A model generated the notes under the pieces. That model saw only the letters and a program-made list of their open reading frames with translations, made no database searches and was not told the DNA's origin. A DNA stretch of 47,221 nt. Origin: Clostridiales bacterium. Its GTDB lineage: Bacteria > Bacillota > Clostridia > Christensenellales > Aristaeellaceae. The DNA is taken from assembly GCA_004556985.1 (NCBI GenBank), contig SFFC01000041.1, positions 1 through 47,221 of the forward strand, read 5' to 3'. Shown here piece after piece: positions 23,465-31,177 of the stretch (its first letter is position 1; each line of letters starts with the position of its first letter). Both the position numbers and the translations under genes were made by a program.

Positions 23465-23488
23465 AAAAAGGAGCGGCATGGCCGCTCC
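23465..23488 (-). terminator. Terminator of the first MATE gene
   Basis: 8-bp stem GGAGCGGC/GCCGCTCC around CAT, followed on the minus strand by TTTTT, five bases after the MATE stop. Confidence 0.88.
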
Positions 23489-23492
23489 CCGC

Positions 23493-24887
23493 TTATGCTT
23501 CCTCTTTGCCCACGACGCTCTTGTCCCGCCACTTGCCGCGCCGGTAGAAGACGGACGTCAGCACGGCGCCCATGATCCAGGCGATCAGCAGCGAGATGAA
23601 GAGGCAGTCGGGCGTGCCGTGGGGCTGCGCCGGCGAGCGCGTGAAATACGCGATGCCGTAGGCCAGCGGCATGCGGATGACGATCGTCGTGATCAGCGAG
23701 ACCCACATCGGCGTCATCGTGTCGCCCGCGCCGCGCATGACGCCCGAGAGGCTCTGCGTGACGGCCATCGCGATATAGCCCACCGCGAGGATGCGCATCA
23801 TGTGTACGCCGAGGCGGACGACCTCGTCCGTCTCCGTGAACAGGCGCATCAGCCCCTCGCCGAAGAGCAGAATACCCGCCACGAGCGCGGCGGCGATCAT
23901 CAGCCCCGCGCGTACGCCGTCGCGCACGCCCTCGTGCACCCTGTCCATCCGCCCCGCGCCGACGTTCTGCCCGACGAAGGTCGTCATCGCCATGCCAAAC
24001 GTGAAGTTGGGCATCATCGCGAAGCCGTCCACGCGCATGACGACGATAGCGCAGGCCATGACGCTCGTGCCGAAGGTGTTCGTCAGCCGCTGCACGACGA
24101 TCGCCGCCATCGAGAAGATCGCCTGCGTGAGGCCGGAGGGCAGGCCCAGCCGGATGATCCGCGAGGTCATGCCCCGGTCGGGCAGCAAATCGCGCAGGCT
24201 CAGGCGGAGCGTTTCCTTCATGTGCGTCAGCCGCCAGAGGCAGAGGAGCGCCGAGACGCCCTGCGCGATGACGGTTGCCAGTGCGACGCCCGCCGCCGCC
24301 ATGTCAAACCTTGCGACGAACAGAATGTCGAGCGCGATGTTGAGCAGGCAGGCGATGATCAGGAAGACCAGCGGCGAAAACGAATCGCCGAGGCCGCGCA
24401 GCACACCCGAAATGATGTTGTAATACGCCGCGCCCGCGATGCCGATAACGACAATGGACAGATAGTCGACCGCCATCTCGTAGACGTCCGGCGGCGTCTG
24501 CAGCAGCGTCATCAGCGGACGGATGATCACCGGCCCCAGCGCCATGATGATCAGGCTCGCCAGCAGCGTCAGCGTGATGCAGGTGCCCACCGTGCGGGAG
24601 AGCTCCCGTTCGCGCCTGGCGCCGAAAAACTGCGCGACCAGGATGCCCGCGCCCGTCGAGATGCCCATGAACAGCAGCAGGAGCAGGTTGAGCACCGGGC
24701 CGCTCGTGCCGACCGCCGCCAGCGCGCTGTCCCCGACAAAGCGCCCGACGATGATCGAATCGACGGTGTTGTACATCTGCTGGGCGAGGTTTCCGATCAG
24801 CAGCGGGATCGAAAACGCCGCAAGGTTGACGATCGGCTTGCCCACCGTCATATCCTGCACGCCAAACACAGCCTTGAATTTCTGCAT
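23493..24887 (-). CDS. MATE-family multidrug/toxin exporter
   Basis: 464-aa, twelve-helix antiporter of the MATE superfamily (DinF/NorM-like Firmicute branch). Family signatures include PLLIGNLAQQMYNTVDSIIVGRFVG at residues ~28-52 and the repeat-related LPSGLTQAIFSM and SGVMRGAGDTMTPMWVS in the second half, near-twins of SGVLRGLGDSFSPLVF in the first. The frame is open far upstream, but the ATG at 24887 has GGAGGAA five bases before it and begins the conserved domain. A structured repeat lies about 80 bp upstream in the same orientation. The substrate is unknown. Confidence 0.92.
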   Translation of the reverse strand: MQKFKAVFGVQDMTVGKPIVNLAAFSIPLLIGNLAQQMYNTVDSIIVGRFVGDSALAAVGTSGPVLNLLLLLFMGISTGAGILVAQFFGARRERELSRTVGTCITLTLLASLIIMALGPVIIRPLMTLLQTPPDVYEMAVDYLSIVVIGIAGAAYYNIISGVLRGLGDSFSPLVFLIIACLLNIALDILFVARFDMAAAGVALATVIAQGVSALLCLWRLTHMKETLRLSLRDLLPDRGMTSRIIRLGLPSGLTQAIFSMAAIVVQRLTNTFGTSVMACAIVVMRVDGFAMMPNFTFGMAMTTFVGQNVGAGRMDRVHEGVRDGVRAGLMIAAALVAGILLFGEGLMRLFTETDEVVRLGVHMMRILAVGYIAMAVTQSLSGVMRGAGDTMTPMWVSLITTIVIRMPLAYGIAYFTRSPAQPHGTPDCLFISLLIAWIMGAVLTSVFYRRGKWRDKSVVGKEEA

Positions 24888-24968
24888 GGTTTCCTCCGTT
24901 GTTTCCCTCTTCCCTGCGGACAGCGGTCTCTCCCCTCTGCTGTCACGCATGCCGTTTTGCGGGCAGCA

Positions 24969-25040
24969 AACCGGCATGATGCCGGTTACATCTCCGACGA
25001 AATGCTGCAAGCTCCCAGCTCTGTGCCCGAGGCCGAAGCC
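24969..25040 (-). repeat. Dispersed structured repeat, copy A (upstream of MATE)
   Basis: 72 bp read on the minus strand. It starts GGCTTCGGCC (a 3-bp helix with UUCG loop) and ends in the perfect palindrome AACCGGCAT-C-ATGCCGGTT. It is clearly related over its length to copy B at 29106-29179 (about 70% identity by eye with one or two single-base gaps). Both copies lie in sense orientation shortly before a start codon. Confidence 0.7.
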
Positions 25041-25060
25041 TGACACATTCATTTCCATAA

Positions 25061-25126
25061 CAAAATCGCCGTTCCCTCCGCCATGCGTCTGCGCGTTTTG
25101 CGCGTGCCGGCAGAGGGAGCGGCGAT
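25061..25126 (-). terminator. Terminator of the C_GCAxxG gene
   Basis: 14-bp stem ATCGCCGTTCCCTC (25065-25078) / GAGGGAGCGGCGAT (25113-25126) with one wobble, then TTTTG on the minus strand. The loop contains a further GCGC/GCGC pair. Its core sequence recurs in the nadE terminator. Confidence 0.75.
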
Positions 25127-25149
25127 CGCTTCTGATTTCGCCGCCGGGC

Positions 25150-25605
25150 TTACGGCGCCGTCGTTTCTCCGAGCGCCTGATCCAGCAGCCTCGCGGCCGC
25201 CTCGACAAAGCGCGCGCAGGGGCGCGCCTTGTAGTAGGCCTCCGTGCGCGGCTGCGGGTCGGCCTGCAGTTTACCCGGCAGGCCGGCGAGCAGCTCGCGG
25301 CAGACGAGCGTGCCCTCCTGCGCCTTGAATGCCTCGGCCAGCGCGCGTATGCGCGCATAGTGCGCCTTCTTGGCCGCGTCGTCCTTCGGATCGTCGTAGC
25401 CAAGGAGCGCGCCGGCGACCAGGAACATGCCCGTCACCGCGCCGCAGGTCTCGCGCATGCCGCCCATGCCGCCGCCGAAGGAGGAGGCGATCCGCATCGC
25501 AGCCTCCTGCGTCAGCCCCATCTCGGGCGCGAACGCGCCGACGACGGACTGCGCACAGTTGCAGCCCGCAAGGAAGAGCTCACGGGCCTTTTCGGCGTGA
25601 TCCAT
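25150..25605 (-). CDS. C_GCAxxG_C_C-family protein
   Basis: 151-aa protein with the family's cysteine pattern: GCNCAQSV (Cys15, Cys17), ETCGAVTG (Cys54), then LVCRELL and RPCARFVE. Members are small, probably metal- or redox-binding proteins of unconfirmed function, frequent in anaerobes. GGAGGGGAAAGGC precedes the ATG. It is transcribed in the same direction as fucO, 24 bp after that gene's stop, so the two are likely co-transcribed, and it ends in a hairpin. Confidence 0.88.
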   Translation of the reverse strand: MDHAEKARELFLAGCNCAQSVVGAFAPEMGLTQEAAMRIASSFGGGMGGMRETCGAVTGMFLVAGALLGYDDPKDDAAKKAHYARIRALAEAFKAQEGTLVCRELLAGLPGKLQADPQPRTEAYYKARPCARFVEAAARLLDQALGETTAP

Positions 25606-25629
25606 GCCTTTCCCCTCCTTCCCTGTCGG

Positions 25630-26778
25630 TTACATCAGCTTGAGATAGAGCTGCTTGATCTCCTCGACGCTCGTGTCGCGCGGGTTGCCGGGACGGCAGG
25701 CGTCGGCATACGCGCTCTCCGCGAGGAAGTCGAGGTCGTCGGGGTTGACGATCGCCTTGAGGTCCGCAGGGATGCCCACGTCCTGGCCAAGCTGGCGCAC
25801 GGCGTCGCAGGCGGCCTTGCGGTATTCCTCCTGTGTCATCTCCTCGACGCCCTCCACGCCCATCGCCGCAGCGATGTACTTATACTTGTCGCCCGTCACC
25901 GGCGCGTTGTATTCCATGATCGTCGGCAGCAGGATCGCGTTGGCGACGCCGTGCGGCGTGTCATAGACGGCGCCGAGGCAGTGCGCCATGGAATGGACGA
26001 TGCCCAGGCCGACGTTGGAGAAGCCCATGCCCGCGATGTACTGGCCCAGCGCCATGCCGTCGCGGCCCTCGTCGGTGCCCGCGACCGCGCCGCGCAGGTG
26101 CTTGGCGATGATCTCGATGGCCTTGAGGTGGAACATGTCGGTCATTTCCCAGGCGCCCTTGGTCGTGAAGCCCTCGATGGCGTGCGTCAGCGCGTCCATG
26201 CCGGTCGCGGCGGTGAGGCCCTTGGGCATCGTCGCCATCATGTCGGGATCGATGACGGCGACCTCCGGGATGTCGTGCACGTCGACGCAGACGAACTTGC
26301 GCTTGCGCTCGACGTCGGTGATGACGTAGTTGATCGTGACCTCCGCGGCGGTGCCGGCGGTCGTCGGCACGGCGATGGTGAAGACGGTTTTGTTCTTCGT
26401 CGGCGCGACGCCCTCCAGGGAGCGAACATCGGCGAACTCGGGGTTGTTGATGATGATACCGACGGCCTTGGCGGTGTCCATCGAGGAGCCGCCGCCGATG
26501 GCGATGATGTAGTCCGCGCCGCTCTTCTTGTAGGCGGCGACGCCGGTCTGGACGTTTTCAATCGTCGGGTTCGGCTTGATCTCGCTGTAAATCTCGTAGG
26601 CCAGACCCGCCTTGTCCAGAACGCTGGTGACCTTGGCCGTCACGCCGAACTTGACCAGATCGGGGTCGGAGCAGACAAACGCCTTCTTGAGGCCGCGCGC
26701 CTGCACCTCGGTCACGATGGAATCAATGGCTCCGCGGCCATGGTAGGAAATCGGGTTGAGCACGATGCGGTTCGCCAT
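25630..26778 (-). CDS. fucO: Lactaldehyde reductase / iron-containing alcohol dehydrogenase
   Basis: 382-aa group III alcohol dehydrogenase with extensive similarity to E. coli FucO, including EFADVRSLEG, PTTAGTAAEVTINYVITD, FVCVDVHDIP and GMGFSNVGLGIVH. Fe ligands are Asp195 and His199 (MDALTHAIEG), His262 (IVHSMAH) and His276 (DTPHG). GGGS (95-98) contacts NAD. It reduces L-lactaldehyde to 1,2-propanediol or acts on related aldehydes, disposing of electrons in deoxysugar fermentation. No fucose or rhamnose kinase/aldolase genes are in the window, so the pathway partner lies elsewhere. The start follows AAGGAGGG. Confidence 0.9.
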   Translation of the reverse strand: MANRIVLNPISYHGRGAIDSIVTEVQARGLKKAFVCSDPDLVKFGVTAKVTSVLDKAGLAYEIYSEIKPNPTIENVQTGVAAYKKSGADYIIAIGGGSSMDTAKAVGIIINNPEFADVRSLEGVAPTKNKTVFTIAVPTTAGTAAEVTINYVITDVERKRKFVCVDVHDIPEVAVIDPDMMATMPKGLTAATGMDALTHAIEGFTTKGAWEMTDMFHLKAIEIIAKHLRGAVAGTDEGRDGMALGQYIAGMGFSNVGLGIVHSMAHCLGAVYDTPHGVANAILLPTIMEYNAPVTGDKYKYIAAAMGVEGVEEMTQEEYRKAACDAVRQLGQDVGIPADLKAIVNPDDLDFLAESAYADACRPGNPRDTSVEEIKQLYLKLM

Positions 26779-26926
26779 AGGAAACGCCCTCCTTGCTTCT
26801 TCGGTCGTTCATTTTCCGCAAAATACGGCTGAATACGTTATTCGGCATCCCGCTGGCAAACCCTGCCGGTTTTCCGCGTTTTTTGCGCGCAATCTGTCAT
26901 TTTTTCGTCATCATCCGCCCGGGATC

Positions 26927-28102
26927 TCAGCGCCCGACGGGCAGCATAAACCCGTCGCGGATGCGCAGCAGCGAGCTGAGCATACCCGGCAGCGCGACGT
27001 CCTCGCCCGCGACCGCCGGGATCGTCATCAGGATCTCGTCGCCTCGCCGCACGCGGATCTCCCCGAGCACGTCTCCCCTGTGTATAGGCGCCGTCACGCG
27101 CTCCAGCAGCGCCGCCTCCAGGCTGATGCCGCTCTGCTCGCCCCGCCGAAGCAGCAGTGCGCCCGTTCCGCCGCTGACGACGCTCACGCTGTCCCTCCCG
27201 CCCAGGCGCACGGGCACGGTCATGTCAAGGCTGTCCCCCTCGCCGATGGGCGTGAAGAGCTGCACGTTGGCAAAGCCGTATTCGAGCATCGCGCGCGCCT
27301 CGTCAAAGCGCGTCTGGCTCGCGTCGCTGCCCAACACGACCGCGATCAGGCGCATGCCGTTCTTTTGGGCCGTCGCCGAGATGCAGTAGCGCGCCTCGTT
27401 CGTCGAGCCCGTCTTGTATCCGTCGCAGCCGGGGTAGAAGCGGATCAGCCGGTTCGTGTTCGTCAGCTGGGTGATCCGTCCGCCGCTGTGCTGAAAGTCC
27501 TTCATCCAGACGGTCGAGTATTCATAGTAGCGCGGATGCGCGTCCAGCTGCGCGCTCAGCCGGGCGATGTCCCGCGCCGTCGTGTAATGGTCCGGCGCGG
27601 GGAGACCGGTGCAGTTGACGTAATGCGTGTCGCTGAGGCCCAGCTGCGCGGCGCGCTCGTTCATCCGGCGCACGAACGCCTCCTCCGCGCCGCAGAGGTA
27701 TTCGGCCAGCGCAACCGCCGAATCGTTGGCGCTGGCGATGATCACGCTCGCGAGCAGCTCGCCGAGTGGATAACTCTTGTTCGCATCCAGAAACGCCTGG
27801 CTTCCGCCCATGCCCGCCGCGTGCTCCGAGACAAGCACGCTGTCCTTCTCCGTCACGCTGCCCTCGTCGAGCGCCTCCAGCGTCAGAAGGATCGTCATCA
27901 CCTTGGTCACGCTGGCGACGGGCCTGCGCTCGTCCGCGTTCTTTTCAAAGATGACGCGCCCGGTCAACGCCTCTGTCAAAATGGCGCTCGGGCTCGTCAG
28001 CGTGATGGGCACGCCCGCCTCCATCGGCGTTTCGCCCGCAAAGACAGCGCGCGGGCAGAGCAGCAGCAGGCCCAGCGCGCAGACAATCGCGATTTTTTTC
28101 AT
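26927..28102 (-). CDS. Serine-type D-Ala-D-Ala carboxypeptidase (DacF/PBP5 family)
   Basis: 391-aa exported penicillin-binding protein. There is a signal peptide (1-23), then the three active-site motifs: SVTK (Ser64, Lys67), SAN (124-126) and KTGS (230-233), followed by the C-terminal beta domain (DMTVPVRLGGRDSV). It trims D-Ala from peptidoglycan stem peptides. No clear C-terminal amphipathic anchor is visible. The ATG at 28102 follows GGAGGAG; a TTG one codon earlier is less likely. It starts 12 bp after gpr, so the pair may be co-expressed in sporulation, as sporulation-specific DacF enzymes are. Confidence 0.9.
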   Translation of the reverse strand: MKKIAIVCALGLLLLCPRAVFAGETPMEAGVPITLTSPSAILTEALTGRVIFEKNADERRPVASVTKVMTILLTLEALDEGSVTEKDSVLVSEHAAGMGGSQAFLDANKSYPLGELLASVIIASANDSAVALAEYLCGAEEAFVRRMNERAAQLGLSDTHYVNCTGLPAPDHYTTARDIARLSAQLDAHPRYYEYSTVWMKDFQHSGGRITQLTNTNRLIRFYPGCDGYKTGSTNEARYCISATAQKNGMRLIAVVLGSDASQTRFDEARAMLEYGFANVQLFTPIGEGDSLDMTVPVRLGGRDSVSVVSGGTGALLLRRGEQSGISLEAALLERVTAPIHRGDVLGEIRVRRGDEILMTIPAVAGEDVALPGMLSSLLRIRDGFMLPVGR

Positions 28103-28114
28103 CAAACTCCTCCT

Positions 28115-29008
28115 CTATTCTGCCATCAGCTGGGCGACCTCCTGGCGCGTGAGCTTCGGATGCAGCGCCTGGTTGATCCCCTCCGCGACGATGCCGGCCA
28201 TGCGCTCGACCAGCGCGTCGACCTCCCTGGGTGTGACGATCATCTCCCCCAGCTCCGCCGTCACGACGCGCTCCACGCAGGCGCAGAGCGTCTCCCCGTC
28301 GATTTCCCCGTCCTCGTTCATCGCCAGCAGCGCGTCGCTGGCCAGCGCCCACGCCGAGACGACCATCGGCACGCCCACGGCGATCACCGGCACGCCCAGC
28401 GTCGCCCGGGTCAGCGCGCGCTGGTGGTTGCCCACGCCCGAGCCCGGCGTGATACCCGTGTCCGTCACCTGGATGGTCGAGCCGATGCGCCGCGAGCTGC
28501 GCGCCGCCAGCGCGTCGACCGCAATCACCGCGTCCGGCCGAACGTGCTCGACCATGCCGTGCAGCACCTCCGCCGTCTCCACGCCCGTCACGCCCAGCAC
28601 GCCCGGCGAGGCGGCGCAGACGCTGGCCATCCGCCGCTTCACGTCCTCGGGCAGGCAGGGCGCCATGTGCCGCGTCACCAGCACGCGCTCCACCGTCCGC
28701 GGCCCGAGCGCATCCGGCGTCACGCTCCGGTTGCCCAGTCCCGTCACCAGCATCGTGCGCGCGCCGGCCGGGAGCATGCCGCCGATCGTCTCCGCGAGCG
28801 CCTCGCTCAGCGCCTGCCGCGTGCCCAGCTCGACGCTCATGTGCTGCGGGCACTCGAGCGTCACATAGGTGCCAATGGGCCTTCCCATCTCCTTCGCCTG
28901 CTCCTGCGTCTCAATCCGCACGGTTGTGCGCTCGATGCCGCTCTTCAGCCGCTCTCCCGGGGGCGCGCCGCCGCCCTCCATCGCCAGATCCGTCCACATC
29001 GTTCTCAT
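28115..29008 (-). CDS. gpr: Germination protease GPR
   Basis: 297-aa aspartate-type endopeptidase that degrades small acid-soluble spore proteins at germination. Family blocks are present: TDLAMEGG near the N-terminus (propeptide region), VTGLGNRSVTPDALGPRTV, VIAVDALAARSSRRIGSTIQV and GITPGSGVGNHR-like GVGNHQRAL, then GVPMVV. Length is slightly under the ~330-370 of Bacillus enzymes. AAGGGGG lies upstream of the ATG. Its presence shows the organism makes endospores. The D,D-carboxypeptidase gene follows closely. Confidence 0.95.
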   Translation of the reverse strand: MRTMWTDLAMEGGGAPPGERLKSGIERTTVRIETQEQAKEMGRPIGTYVTLECPQHMSVELGTRQALSEALAETIGGMLPAGARTMLVTGLGNRSVTPDALGPRTVERVLVTRHMAPCLPEDVKRRMASVCAASPGVLGVTGVETAEVLHGMVEHVRPDAVIAVDALAARSSRRIGSTIQVTDTGITPGSGVGNHQRALTRATLGVPVIAVGVPMVVSAWALASDALLAMNEDGEIDGETLCACVERVVTAELGEMIVTPREVDALVERMAGIVAEGINQALHPKLTRQEVAQLMAE

Positions 29009-29105
29009 TTCGCTGTGCCCCCTTTATCTGCGCCGACGGCGCGTCCTGTGGTTTGTATTTTGCGCCGAAATGTGGTAAAGTATTACTCAGTCAATCCCTC
29101 TGCAA

Positions 29106-29179
29106 GGCTCCAGCCTCGGTCCCAAAGCAACGAGATTTGCGGGGATTGCGTCGCAGATGCAACCGGCATCATGCCTGTT
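29106..29179 (+). repeat. Dispersed structured repeat, copy B (upstream of nadE)
   Basis: 74 bp starting GGCTCCAGCC and ending AACCGGCATCATGCCTGTT, related to copy A. GATGC (before AACCG) can pair with the following GCATC; in copy A the same helix reads GATGT/GCATC, keeping pairing through a G-U wobble. This helix and the terminal palindrome overlap and cannot form together. Confidence 0.7.
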
Positions 29180-29212
29180 AGCGTCTGATCATCTTATGAG
29201 AGGAGAATGCCC

Positions 29213-31108
29213 ATGCCCGCTGTATCCGGGATGGTTCGCGTCATGTCCGCCGTGCCGCGCGTTCATTTGGCCGACCCTCAGGAAAATGCCCGCGAGATCG
29301 CCGCGCTGCTTGAAACCGCCGACGCGCAGGGCGCGCAGCTTTGCGTCTTCCCCGAGCTCTGCCTGACAGGCTATACCTGCGCGGATCTCTTTTTGCAGCC
29401 CGCGCTGCTCGATGCCGCCGCACAGGCGTTTGCGCAGCTCGCCAGTCTGCCCGTCAGGGCCGCCTTTGTCGTCGGCCTGCCGCTCTCCATCGGCGGCCGG
29501 CTCTACAACTGCGCCGCCGTCGTCTGCGGCGGAAAGGTCTGCGTCGTGCCCAAGGAGCATCTGCCCGGCGCAGGAGAATACTACGAGCCCCGCTGGTTCT
29601 CCCCCGGGCATACGGCCGGGGATTCCGTGCGCATACCGGGCCTTCCCGGCGGGGAACTCGTGCCCGTCCTGCGCCAGCCGGTCATCGACTGCGGCGTCTT
29701 CACGCTGGGCATCGAGATCTGCGAGGATCTCTGGGTGCCCCAGCCGCCCTCCGCCGCCCTCTGCCAGCACGGCGCGCTGATCATCGCCAACCCCTCCGCC
29801 GGCAACGAGCTCGTCCTGTGCGGCTATGTCTATGCGGGCGCGGGCTATGGCGAGTCCACGACGGACATGGTCTTCTCCGGCTACGCCGGCATCTATGAAA
29901 ACGGCCGCCTGCTCGCCGAAAACGCGCGCTTTGCCCGCGAGGCCTCCTATGCCGTCGCGGACATCGACCTGCAGCGCCTGCGCTTCAAGCGCCGCCAGAG
30001 CCGCACGTTCTTCGATGCGCCCCGGGAGACGGAGCATGCCGCCGACCGCTTCGCCTGCGCCGCGCCCGGATTTCCCGAGGGCGACGCGCGCCTGCTCCGC
30101 TTCCTCTCTCCGACGCCGTTCGTCCCCTCCGGCGCGGAGCTCGACGCGCGCACGGAGGAAATCCTGCTCATTCAGACGCAGGCGCTGCTCACGCGCATGG
30201 AATGCGTCCACACGAAAAAGGCCGTCGTCGGCGTCTCCGGCGGCCTCGATTCGACGCTCACGCTGCTGGCTGCGGCCTACGCCTTCGAGCGCGCCGGCTG
30301 GGACAAGCGCGGCCTCATCGGCATCACGATGCCCGGCTTCGGCACGGGCAGCCGCACGAAGAGCAACGCCGAGCGCCTGATGGAGCTCATCGGCTGCACG
30401 GCGCTGACCATCCCGATCGGCCCCGCCGTCACGCAGCACTTTGCCGACATCGGCCAGGACCCCGAGGTGCACGACGTCTGCTACGAAAACTGCCAGGCGC
30501 GCGAGCGCACGCAGATCGTCATGGATTACGCCAACAAGACCGGCGCGCTGGCGCTGGGCACGGGCGACCTCTCCGAGCTGGCGTTGGGCTGGTGCACCTA
30601 CAACGGCGATCAGATGAGCATGTACAACATGAGCGCCTCCGTGCCCAAGACGCTGATCCGCCATCTCGTCCGCTGGGTCGGCACGAAGCTGGGCGGCGAC
30701 ATCCTGCCCGTCGTCGAGGACATCCTCGACACGCCGATCTCCCCCGAGCTGATCCCCTCGCGTGAGGGCGAGATCGACCAGCGCACGGAGGATACGCTGG
30801 GCGCCTACGCGCTGCACGACTTCTTCCTCTATCACATGATGGACAGCGGCGCCTCGCCCGCGCGCCTCTTCCCGATGGCGCGGCAGGCGTTTGACGGGCA
30901 GTATGGCGACGCCCAGATTCTTTCCGCCCTGCGCACGTTTGTGCGCCGCTTCTTCACGCAGCAGTTCAAGCGCTCCGCGATGCCTGACGGGCCGAAGGTC
31001 GGCTCGGTCAGCCTCTCCCCGCGCGGCGACTGGCGCATGCCCTCCGACGCGCAGATGGCCGTCTTCATGCGCGAGGTCGACGCGCTCGAAGATATTTTGA
31101 ACGGATAA
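29213..31108 (+). CDS. nadE: NAD(+) synthase, glutamine-hydrolysing
   Basis: 631-aa two-domain enzyme making NAD from deamido-NAD, ATP and glutamine. The N-terminal nitrilase-type glutaminase domain has Glu in LCVFPELCLTGYT, Lys in VVPKEHLPG and the nucleophile Cys in GIEICEDLWVPQ. The C-terminal synthetase domain has the PP-loop GVSGGLDSTLTLL and ALGTGDLSELALGW. The ATG at 29213 is seven bases after AGGAG; an ATG at 29207 is too close to it. The gene appears monocistronic, with a structured repeat directly upstream and a strong terminator. Confidence 0.95.
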   Translation: MPAVSGMVRVMSAVPRVHLADPQENAREIAALLETADAQGAQLCVFPELCLTGYTCADLFLQPALLDAAAQAFAQLASLPVRAAFVVGLPLSIGGRLYNCAAVVCGGKVCVVPKEHLPGAGEYYEPRWFSPGHTAGDSVRIPGLPGGELVPVLRQPVIDCGVFTLGIEICEDLWVPQPPSAALCQHGALIIANPSAGNELVLCGYVYAGAGYGESTTDMVFSGYAGIYENGRLLAENARFAREASYAVADIDLQRLRFKRRQSRTFFDAPRETEHAADRFACAAPGFPEGDARLLRFLSPTPFVPSGAELDARTEEILLIQTQALLTRMECVHTKKAVVGVSGGLDSTLTLLAAAYAFERAGWDKRGLIGITMPGFGTGSRTKSNAERLMELIGCTALTIPIGPAVTQHFADIGQDPEVHDVCYENCQARERTQIVMDYANKTGALALGTGDLSELALGWCTYNGDQMSMYNMSASVPKTLIRHLVRWVGTKLGGDILPVVEDILDTPISPELIPSREGEIDQRTEDTLGAYALHDFFLYHMMDSGASPARLFPMARQAFDGQYGDAQILSALRTFVRRFFTQQFKRSAMPDGPKVGSVSLSPRGDWRMPSDAQMAVFMREVDALEDILNG

Positions 31109-31113
31109 CGCAA

Positions 31114-31160
31114 ATCGCCGCTTCCCTCCGGCTTTGGGAGAGAAGCGGCGATCTTTTTTT
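31114..31160 (+). terminator. nadE terminator
   Basis: 11-bp stem ATCGCCGCTTC (31114-31124) / GAAGCGGCGAT (31142-31152), extended by CTCC/GGAG, then C and seven T. Confidence 0.92.
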
Positions 31161-31177
31161 GAGAATGCCTGCGTGCG

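Noticed and set aside
23270..23479. Small minus-strand frame upstream of tetR
   Set aside because: It overlaps the MATE terminator and the tetR promoter and has no domain or ribosome site.
24969..24987. Palindrome as an insertion-sequence end
   Set aside because: No transposase, target duplication or paired inverted terminus is seen nearby; the related copy at 29106 is similar over its whole 74 bp, so a small repeat or RNA element fits better.
24888..25403. N-terminal extension of the first MATE gene
   Set aside because: The extension would translate the structured repeat and the terminator of the next gene; the ATG at 24887 has a strong ribosome site and matches the family start.
23478..29188. 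Several long plus-strand open frames opposite MATE, fucO, dacF and gpr
   Set aside because: All lie antisense to well-recognised genes and read as Arg/His/Asp-rich low-complexity sequence.
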